Shown here: positions 17,479 to 29,400 of the stretch, piece by piece
Layout of the letters: every line of letters starts with the position of its first letter
How positions within the stretch are numbered: the first letter of the stretch is position 1
NCBI GenBank assembly: GCA_016714025.1
Contig: JADJOB010000002.1
Span: 1,644,001 to 1,708,000, forward strand
From: Saprospiraceae bacterium
GTDB lineage: Bacteria > Bacteroidota > Bacteroidia > Chitinophagales > Saprospiraceae
Length of the DNA stretch: 64,000 nucleotides
Reading direction: 5' to 3'
The notes under the pieces: model-generated
What the model saw: the letters and a program-made list of their open reading frames with translations, nothing else
Database searches by the model: none
Told to the model about the DNA's origin: nothing
Position numbers and translations under genes: made by a program

Positions 17479-20400
17479 ATGTATTCAAAAACCGATCTAA
17501 TTGCTAAATATAGCATTACGGCTAATTCTTTTTTCCAAGCTATTGGAAAAGAAAGAATTTACAATAAAGAATTTGAATCACTATACCTAATAGTTCTACA
17601 GATTATAAATGGAATTAAATGCCACCATAGGCAATTGGTCTCATTAATTTGTTTTGTTTTTATTTTGGGCTTTAAGGTCGATGCACAATTTACCTGCGGT
17701 ACGCCGCCGAATATTTTTTTCATCAATGCTACGGATACAGCTCAATGCTTTATAGCAACTACTGCAAGATTAGGTGAAGACTGCTGTGGTGGTAACAATC
17801 GATGTGTGCGGTTTAATATTACTTTTTCTCAACCCTTATGTTTTAGCTTAACACATACTGGAGGTACCCATGATGTTTGGCAAGATGATTGTACAATGCC
17901 GGTTGCAGACCTTAATAAAATTGTGCCTACTCTTCCTGGTACAATGAGTTTGCTGGTTTGTAAATCCGGTAATGATGCTCAAACGTATACGATTTGTTCC
18001 AAATTTTGTTGCACCTTAGATGTTGATTGCCCGCCTGATGAAAATTTTCAATGTGCCGAAGATGTTCCAGCTCCTGCTTTAGATACAGCGGCCTTTAGAG
18101 CGTTAGGAGGTGGTGTAAACGATTTTTGCGATTCAGTAAAAATCAGCTTTACAGAGTCTCGCAATATGGGAACTGCTTGTATTGGAGATACACTTCAAAT
18201 TATAAGAGTTTATAAAATAAAAGATTCAAAGGATTCAATAAGTTGTGCTGTTACTTATAATGTTGTAGATACCACCAGACCAATCATCACCTGTCCGATT
18301 GATGTAACTGTAAATTGTGATGCAAACAATCAACCACCGGCAACAGGTGTAGCAACAGCTACAGATAATTGTACGAATGTGGTAACAAATATCAGTTCAT
18401 CAGACAATCGTACCAATGGTTCCTGCAATGACAATTATTTAATCACACGGACCTGGACAGCAGTGGATAGTTGTGGAAACACAAACTCCTGCAATCAATT
18501 GGTGACAGTACAAGATACGACAAGACCAATCATCACCTGTCCGATCAATGTAACTGTAAATTGTGATGCAAACAATCAACCACCGGCAACAGGTGTAGCA
18601 ACAGCCACAGATAATTGCACGAATGTGGTAACAAATATCAGTTCGTCAGACAATCGCACCAATGGCTCCTGCAATGACAATTATTTAATCACGCGGACCT
18701 GGACAGCAGTCGATAGTTGCGGAAACTCAAATTCCTGCAATCAATTGGTAACAGTACAAGATACGACAAGACCAATTATCACTTGTCCGATCGATGTAAC
18801 TGTAAATTGTGATGCAAACAATCAACCACCGACAACAGGTGTAGCAACAGCAACAGACAATTGTACGAATGTGGTAACAAATATCAGTTCATCAGACAAT
18901 CGTACCAATGGCTCCTGCAATGACAATTATTTAATCACGCGGACCTGGACAGCAGTAGATAGTTGCGGAAACTCAAATTCCTGCAATCAATTGGTAACAG
19001 TTCAAGATACAACAAGACCAATCATCACCTGTCCGATCAATGTAACTGTTAATTGTGATGCAAACAATCAACCACCGGCAACAGGTGTAGCAACAGCTAC
19101 AGATAATTGCACGAATGTGGTAACAAATATCAGTTCATCAGACAATCGTACCAATGGTTCCTGCAATGACAATTATTTAATCACGCGTACCTGGACAGCA
19201 GTCGATAGTTGTGGAAACTCGAACTCCTGCAATCAATTGGTGACAGTACAAGATACAACCAGACCAATCATCACCTGTCCGATCAATGTAACCGTTAATT
19301 GTGATGCAAACAATCAACCACCAGCAACAGGTGTAGCAACAGCTACAGATAATTGCACGAATGTGGTAACGAATATCAGTTCATCAGACAATCGAACCAA
19401 TGGTTCCTGCAATGACAATTATTTAATCACACGTACCTGGACTGCAGTAGATAGTTGTGGAAACACAAACTCCTGCAATCAATTGGTGACAGTACAAGAT
19501 ACGACAAGACCAATCATCACCTGTCCGATCGATGTAACTGTAAATTGTGATGCAAACAATCAACCACCAGCAACAGGAGTAGCAACAGCTACAGATAATT
19601 GCACGAATGTGGTAACAAATATCAGTTCGTCAGACAATCGTACCAATGGTTCCTGCAATGACAATTATTTAATCACGCGTACCTGGACAGCAGTAGATAG
19701 TTGTGGAAACACAAACTCCTGCAATCAATTGGTAACAGTTCAAGATACAACAAGACCAATCATCACCTGTCCGATCAATGTAACTGTTAATTGTGATGCA
19801 AACAATCAACCACCGGCAACAGGTGTAGCAACAGCTACAGATAATTGCACGAATGTGGTAACAAATATCAGTTCGTCAGACAATCGCACCAATGGTTCCT
19901 GCAATGACAATTATTTAATCACGCGTACCTGGACAGCAGTCGATAGTTGTGGAAACTCGAACTCCTGCAATCAATTGGTGACAGTACAAGATACAACCAG
20001 ACCAATCATCACCTGTCCGATCAATGTAACCGTTAATTGTGATGCAAACAATCAACCACCAGCAACAGGTGTAGCAACAGCTACAGATAATTGTACGAAT
20101 GTGGTAACGAATATCAGTTCATCAGACAATCGCACCAATGGTTCCTGCAATGACAATTATTTAATCACACGTACCTGGACTGCAGTAGATAGTTGTGGAA
20201 ACACAAACTCCTGCAATCAATTGGTGACAGTACAAGATACGACCAGACCAATCATCACCTGTCCAGTCAATGTAACTGTAAATTGTGATGCAAACAATCA
20301 ACCACCGGCAACAGGTGTAGCAACAGCTACAGACAATTGTACGAATGTGGTAACAAATATCAGTTCATCAGACAATCGTACCAATGGTTCCTGCAATGAC

Positions 20401-23400
20401 AATTATTTAATCACGCGTACCTGGACAGCAGTAGATAGTTGTGGAAACTCGAACTCCTGCAATCAATTGGTGACAGTACAAGATACGACCAGACCAATCA
20501 TCACCTGTCCGATCAATGCGACCGTAAATTGTGATGCAAACAATCAACCACCGGCAACAGGTGTAGCAACAGCCACAGACAATTGCACGAATGTGGTAAC
20601 AAATATCAGTTCATCAGACAATCGTACCAATGGTTCCTGCAATGACAATTATTTAATCACACGGACCTGGACAGCAGTGGATAGTTGTGGAAACACAAAC
20701 TCCTGCAATCAATTGGTGACAGTACAAGATACGACCAGACCAATCATCACCTGTCCGATCAATGTAACTGTAAATTGTGATGCAAACAATCAACCACCGG
20801 CAACAGGTGTAGCAACAGCCACAGATAATTGCACGAATGTGGTAACAAATATCAGTTCGTCAGACAATCGTACCAATGGTTCCTGCAATGACAATTATTT
20901 AATCACGCGTACCTGGACAGCAGTAGATAGTTGCGGAAACTCAAATTCCTGCAATCAATTGGTAACAGTTCAAGATACAACCAGACCAATCATCACCTGT
21001 CCGATCGATGTAACTGTAAATTGTGATGCAAACAATCAACCACCAGCAACAGGAGTAGCAACAGCTACAGATAATTGCACGAATGTGGTAACAAATATCA
21101 GTTCGTCAGACAATCGTACCAATGGTTCCTGCAATGACAATTATTTAATCACGCGTACCTGGACAGCAGTAGATAGTTGTGGAAACACAAACTCCTGCAA
21201 TCAATTGGTAACAGTTCAAGATACAACAAGACCAATCATCACCTGTCCGATCAATGTAACTGTTAATTGTGATGCAAACAATCAACCACCGGCAACAGGT
21301 GTAGCAACAGCTACAGATAATTGCACGAATGTGGTAACAAATATCAGTTCATCAGACAATCGTACCAATGGTTCCTGCAATGACAATTATTTAATCACGC
21401 GTACCTGGACAGCAGTCGATAGTTGTGGAAACTCGAACTCCTGCAATCAATTGGTGACAGTACAAGATACAACCAGACCAATCATCACCTGTCCGATCAA
21501 TGTAACCGTTAATTGTGATGCAAACAATCAACCACCAGCAACAGGTGTAGCAACAGCTACAGATAATTGCACGAATGTGGTAACGAATATCAGTTCATCA
21601 GACAATCGAACCAATGGTTCCTGCAATGACAATTATTTAATCACACGTACCTGGACTGCAGTAGATAGTTGTGGAAACACAAACTCCTGCAATCAATTGG
21701 TGACAGTACAAGATACGACAAGACCAATCATCACCTGTCCGATCGATGTAACTGTAAATTGTGATGCAAACAATCAACCACCAGCAACAGGAGTAGCAAC
21801 AGCTACAGATAATTGCACGAATGTGGTAACAAATATCAGTTCGTCAGACAATCGTACCAATGGTTCCTGCAATGACAATTATTTAATCACGCGTACCTGG
21901 ACAGCAGTAGATAGTTGTGGAAACACAAACTCCTGCAATCAATTGGTAACAGTTCAAGATACAACAAGACCAATCATCACCTGTCCGATCAATGTAACTG
22001 TTAATTGTGATGCAAACAATCAACCACCGGCAACAGGTGTAGCAACAGCTACAGATAATTGCACGAATGTGGTAACAAATATCAGTTCGTCAGACAATCG
22101 CACCAATGGTTCCTGCAATGACAATTATTTAATCACGCGTACCTGGACAGCAGTCGATAGTTGTGGAAACTCGAACTCCTGCAATCAATTGGTGACAGTA
22201 CAAGATACAACCAGACCAATCATCACCTGTCCGATCAATGTAACCGTTAATTGTGATGCAAACAATCAACCACCAGCAACAGGTGTAGCAACAGCTACAG
22301 ATAATTGTACGAATGTGGTAACGAATATCAGTTCATCAGACAATCGCACCAATGGTTCCTGCAATGACAATTATTTAATCACACGTACCTGGACTGCAGT
22401 AGATAGTTGTGGAAACACAAACTCCTGCAATCAATTGGTGACAGTACAAGATACGACCAGACCAATCATCACCTGTCCAGTCAATGTAACTGTAAATTGT
22501 GATGCAAACAATCAACCACCGGCAACAGGTGTAGCAACAGCTACAGACAATTGTACGAATGTGGTAACAAATATCAGTTCATCAGACAATCGTACCAATG
22601 GTTCCTGCAATGACAATTATTTAATCACACGCACCTGGACAGCAGTGGATAGTTGTGGAAACTCGAACTCCTGCAATCAAATGGTGACAGTACAAGATAC
22701 GACCAGACCAATCATCACCTGTCCGATCAATGTAACAGTAAATTGCGAGCCAGGATTGCAATCTTCAGCAACTGCTTCTGATAATTGTACTAATGTAGTG
22801 ACTAATATCACATTTAGTGATGATCAGGTCAACAGATTATGTGATCATACTTATGATTTAATCCGTACCTGGACTGCACAGGATAGTTGTGGAAATGAAA
22901 ATTCTTGTATTCAAATCATCTCAGTACAAGACACCACGAATCCTATTGTATTATGTCCAAGTTCTCCTCAAATAAGACCCGTTGAATCAGGAGAATGTTC
23001 TTATTATATTTTAGGAACTGAGCTGGACGCAACGGGTTCTGATAATTGTACAGATGCAATGGACTTGGCATTTTTTAATTCTTTCAACGGAAGCAACACA
23101 CTTGATGGTCAATTATTTTTAAAAGGAACGCACTTAATAGAGTGGACCGTATATGATAATTGTGAAAATGCAAATACATGCAGTTTTGTATTAAGTATAG
23201 TAGATGAGGAAAAGCCAGAAATTGCTTGTCCTCAAAATATTGTAATACCATCCAATCAACAAACATGTACTGCAACAGTAAGTTATCCAGATCCAACGTT
23301 GTTTGATAATTGTCCTTGCACTTCAATTAAAACAATTCCAGGTTATATTTTAATGGATACGTTTGGGGGGCATGCTTATTATTATTCGATAATACCAACA

Positions 23401-26400
23401 AGCTTTGTAAATGCTGCTGCGAATGCTATTTCTGCCGGAGGTCATTTGTTAACCATTACCTCTCCTGCTGAAGATTTTTTCATAGCAGCCAATAGTTATT
23501 TTGAACGATGGATTGGCTTATCTGATCAAGCCACTGAAGGAACTATGCAATGGATTAATGGAGAACCATTTGTCTATAATAATTTTTGTCCGGCACCGGG
23601 ATTTCAGAATGATCCTGCACAGGATTTCGTTTTTGTGGGTCAACTGAGCTGCAGTCCGGATCAATGGGCATTTAGTCAGGATAATGTATTAAGACAATCC
23701 ATTTTGGAATTTGATTATGTACCATTGGATACCTGCCGGATTGAATTACTGAGTGGATTAAGCAGTGGTTCAGAATTTCCATATGGAATAAATAATGTAC
23801 AATGGATTGGTTATGATGCATCTGGAAATACCGATACTTGTACATTCAGTGTAACTGTGAGCGATGGGGGTGCACCAGCAATAACCTGTCCGCTGGCTAT
23901 TTCCATTAATTGTGATATAAGTCCAACACCTGTAAATACGGGGAATCCAATAGTGCTTGATAACTGTGATCCAAATCCAAGTGTTATTTTTAGAGACGTT
24001 TTGGATAATGGTCAATGTCCTCATACCTATTCTTTCACAAGAACCTGGGTTACATTTGATGCGGCAGGCTTAAGAGATAGTTGCGATCAATTCATAGTTG
24101 TTCAGGATACAACTCGCCCAACAATTAGTTGCCCAACTAATCGAACAATTAATTGTGAAGATCTGGCTCAAATTAATGCTTCAGGAACTGCTACTGCAAC
24201 TGATAACTGCACAAGTATAGTTACCAATATTACGTTTAACGATCTATTGAATGCGGGTTCGTGTTTGGATAATTTTACGATTAACAGAACCTGGACCGCT
24301 GTAGATAGTTGTGGAAACAGTATAAGTTGTGTGCAATTTTTAAATGTTCAGGATACAACAAGGCCTCAGCTTAGTTGTCCGCCAAATATGACCGTAAATT
24401 GTGATGCAAACAATCAACCACCTGCAACAGGTGTAGCAACAGCCACAGACAATTGTACGAATGTGGTAACGAATATCAGTTCGTCAGACAATCGTACCAA
24501 TGGCTCCTGCAATGACAATTATTTAATCACACGTACCTGGACAGCAGTAGATAGTTGTGGAAACTCAAATTCCTGCAATCAATTGGTAACAGTACAAGAT
24601 ACAACAAGACCAATTATCACCTGTCCGATCGATGTAACTGTAAATTGTGATATAAGCAATCAACCACCTGCAACAGGAGTTGCAACAGCCACAGACAATT
24701 GTACGAATGTGGTAACGAATATCAGTTCGTCAGACAATCGTACCAATGGCTCCTGCAATGACAATTATTTAATCACACGTACCTGGATAGCAGTAGATAG
24801 TTGTGGAAATTCAAATTCCTGCAATCAATTGGTAACAGTACAAGATACGACCAGACCAATTATCACCTGTCCGATTGATGTAACTGTAAATTGTGATACA
24901 AACAATCAACCACCGGCAACAGGAGTTGCAACAGCAACAGACAATTGTACGAATGTGGTAACGAATATCAGTTCGTCAGACAATCGTACCAATGGTTCCT
25001 GCAATGACAATTATTTAATCACACGTACCTGGACGGCAGTAGATAGTTGTGGAAACACAAATTTCTGCAATCAATTGGTGACAGTACAAGATACGACCAG
25101 ACCAATCATCACCTGTCCGATCGATGTAACCGTTAATTGTGATGCAAACAATCAGCCACCGGCAACAGGTGTAGCAACAGCAACAGACAATTGTACGAAT
25201 GTGGTATTGAATATTAGTTTTAGTGATTCAAAATTAAATGGAGCCTGCAACGACAGGTCCTTGATTTCAAGGACTTGGTTTGCTACGGATAGTTGTGGAA
25301 ATTCTTCAAGTTGTTTACAAACTATCTTAGTCCAGGATACCACTCGTCCGGTTATAAATTGTCCAATTGATTTAACCTTTGATTGCGATGTTTTTAATCA
25401 GGCACCTAACACAGGTGTTGCAACAGCAACAGATAATTGTACCAATGTAATTACGAATATTGTTGTTACTGACAACAGAATTGATGGAACTTGCAGCAAT
25501 AACTTTCAAATTGAAAAAACTTGGATTGCAACAGATAGTTGTGGTAATACGAATCGTTGTATACAAACCATTACGGTACAAGATACCACCAGACCAGAAG
25601 CTAACTGTCTTGATATTGATATAGAATTTGATCAGGATAGTGTCGTTGTACTAGACCCATATCAGATAAGTGATGATAGCCGTGATAATTGCGATATCGA
25701 ACCGGTTTTAGACCTTGATATGGATACAATCCGTTGCAATTTGGGAATGACAAGTGTAAATGTTACATTGACTGTAACGGATAGTTGTGGAAATTCTTCA
25801 ACATGTATTTCGGTTGTTTCTATAATCGATCGTGTAGAGCCGGTTATGAATTGCATTGGAGATTATGACCTTGTGCTTGATGGTTGTGAGTGCTTTGGAA
25901 ATCTTTTAAGAGATCATCCATTGAATTTTTATCTTAATGCAACAGACAATTGTGATACCAGTTTGACATTCGTCCAATTAGCTCCAGCGGGAATTCCGGT
26001 TGACTCAATTCCAGTTGGAACTCATATTTTTACATTTGTAGCAATTGATGATTTTGGAAATGATGACACATGTTCGTTTACTGTTCATGTATTGGGTGCA
26101 ATTACAGGTGATATTGCTTGTAAAGCAAATGTCAATGTATCATTAGATCAAAATTGTGAAGCATTGATTACTGCACACGCAGTATTGGCAGATAAAAATT
26201 GTGAAGAACGGTTTTATGATGTTGAGTTATTTACTAAGTATGGAATTCCATTACCCAATGACATTGTAACATCAAATTATGTAAATACAGAATTGATTGT
26301 TAAAGTTACAAGTATATGTAATTTTAACTCATGTTGGTCAACAATTAAAGTTGAAGATAAGTTTCCTCCTATTTTAATTTGTTATTCAGATTCAGTTTAT

Positions 26401-29400
26401 TGTGGTTTAAATGCAATTGATCCTTTACCAAAAGTGATTGAAAACTGTGGCCCTTATTCTTTAAATCTAATTGATGAAATTCATGAAGTTATTTCATGTG
26501 ATGTAAACGTTATTGGCCTGGTGAGAAAAACCTATCAGGCAATTGACGCTTCAGGAAATGTAAGCGACACATGTACTATGGAAATTTATACAAAGCGCTT
26601 ACCATTGGATTCAATTATTTTTCCTGTCTCGTTGCGAATACCATGTTCAAATAAACTCTTTCTGGACAAGAATGACAATCCTGATCCTTTGATTACAGGA
26701 ACACCGTTCTTTAATAGCATCGATTTATATTATCCTAAAAATTTTATTTGCAACCTATTTACGACGTATGAAGATTTGGATTTAGGTGAAATTAATTGTG
26801 TCCGTAAAATCATGCGTGTTTGGACGGTCCGCGAATGGTGGTGTAATACTGAAATTGTGAGAACGGGTATGCAGGTGATAGAGCTTTTTGATGATCAGGG
26901 TCCGGAAATCACACACATGCCATACGGATTTGAAGCGACGACAGGAAGACGTGATTGCGAAGCGCGGGTATTGTTACCAAGCATCGAGGCAGTGGATGCC
27001 TGTCATAATAATTTGCGAATCGATATCATCTATCCAGGAGGAGTATTGGAAAACCAAAATGGCGGTTATGTAAATTTACCTGTAGGAGAAGATACAGTAT
27101 ATTATAGAGTGTATGACGGCTGTTACAATTTAACAGAAACGTATATAATCGTTCATGTAAGAGATGAAACAGAACCGGTAGCAGTATGCGATCGCAATAC
27201 GGTAGTAGCATTAAATCACAGCGGCTACAATTGGGTACCTGCAGAAGTATTTGACGATGGCAGTTTTGATGAATGCCAGTTACACCACTTTGAAGTCAGA
27301 CGGATGGATGACGGAGCGTGTGGAGCGAGAGGAGCCGACGATTGGGGTCCGGAAGTTGGATTTTGTTGTGAGGATGTAGGCAAGACGATCATGGTAGGAT
27401 TTAAAGCGATCGATCACAGTGGGAATGAAGCGATCTGCATGGTAAGTGTAGACGTACAAGATAAAGACATTCCGTTGATCAGCTGTCCGCCAAATATTAC
27501 AGTAGATTGCCGATTTGATATAGACCGGAATCATTTAGAAGTATTTGGAAAAGTAGTAACGGAACAAAGTTTACGGGAGAAGATCGTAATCGATCCAAAC
27601 TACTGGCATAATATCGGAGGCCACCCATTAGATGGCTTGGCAGAAGATAATTGTCCACCGGAAATAATAGAAGAACAAGACTATGGCGGATTGAATCAAT
27701 GCGGACTAGGTTATTTCTATAGATATTTCACGGCGGTAGATCAACAAGGCAACAGAAGCCCGTCATGTTATCAATTAATCACAGTAATCAATCACGAAAG
27801 TTTTGATGTCAATGACATCGATTTTCCGGATGATCTGGATACATTTGGAATCTGCAATCCGGATGAGTTGATCCCAGAGCGATTAGCATACCCATATGGA
27901 AAACCAGTAGTGAATGATGACGAATGTAGTTTAGTCGGATATGCCTATCACGACCACGTATTGTCAGCAACTGTACCCGGGGATCCATGTTTTAAAATCA
28001 TACGGGTATGGAAAGTAATCGATTGGTGCCAGCGGGATATAGATAACAATGTGATCATCTGGCAGGATACGCAATATATCAAAGTAAGAAATTTAATAGA
28101 TCCGACAATAGATCGTATTACGAAGGATACAGTAATCTGTAGTTACGATGTAAACTGTAGACCGATTCCAGTAACATTTTCAATAGAAGCAGGAGACGAT
28201 TGTACAGATCCGTTGTTGATGTTGTATACGTATAAGATAGATTTTGACAGCGATGGAACGATCGATGTAGTGAGAGCAGGAATTGGAGAACGAGTCGCAA
28301 GTGGAACATGGCCCTTGGGCAGACATACGGTGAAGTGGGAAGTAGAGGATCGATGTGGAAACACAGCGAAGGAAAGTTTTGTAATGGATCTAAGGAATTG
28401 CAAACCACCGGTAGCGTATTGTTTGAATGGAGTATCGACCAATCTAACGCCAATGGATTTAGATGGAGACGGCATACCAGATACAGCAATGGATAGTGTA
28501 TGGGCAAAAGATTTTGATGCGGGCTCGTATCACAATTGTGGGTATTATGTAGCATTAAGTTTTTCAGCAGATACGAATGATAAATACCGGGTGTATGATT
28601 GCGATGACCGTGGCTTACAAGCAGTAGAGTTATGGGTAACGGATATCAATGGCAATACCTCATTCTGCAGAACGTTTATAGACGTACAGGATAACCTGGG
28701 ATTTTGTCCACCGAATATCAGAAATTCGAATGTAGAAGGAATCATAGCAACGGAAAAAGATGACCGAGTACAAAATGTGTCGATCAATTTGGTAAACAGC
28801 GGACTGAATGAAGTGAAGACAGATATCGAAGGAAGGTATGCATTTATGCAAGTACCTAATGGACAGCAATTAGAATTAAAACCAAGCAAAACAGACGGAT
28901 GGTTGAATGGAGTAAGTACCGCGGACATAGTAAAAATCCAAAGACATATATTGGGATTGGAACCTTTGAGTACAGCATATAAAATGATCGCAGCGGATGT
29001 AAACCGTAGTGGAAGTATTACTGCAAAAGATATCTCAGAATTAAGAAGACTTATTCTTGGTATTACGGATGGAATTGAAGGGAATACTAGTTGGCGATTT
29101 GTACATCGGTTATATGCATTCAATGATATCAACAATTGTTTATCAGAGAATTTTCCTGAATCCTATTGGATGAAACCTTTGCAATCCGATATGCAATTGG
29201 ATTTCTATGCGGTTAAAACGGGAGATGTAACGAATAATGCTGTAACAAAAGGTTTTAATTTGAGTAAAGATCGAAATAGAAAAGTGCTTGAATTGAGCAT
29301 TGAGGATCGCATGCTTAAACAAGAACAGTCTGAATTTATTGATTTAATAATTAATAATGGTTCGGAATTTGAAGCTGTCCAATTTACATTGGAGTGGGAT

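Noticed and set aside
18292..25605. Regular 246-bp repeats that could suggest a CRISPR array or satellite DNA
   Set aside because: The repeats are in frame, contiguous without unique spacers, and encode HYR domains within one open frame.
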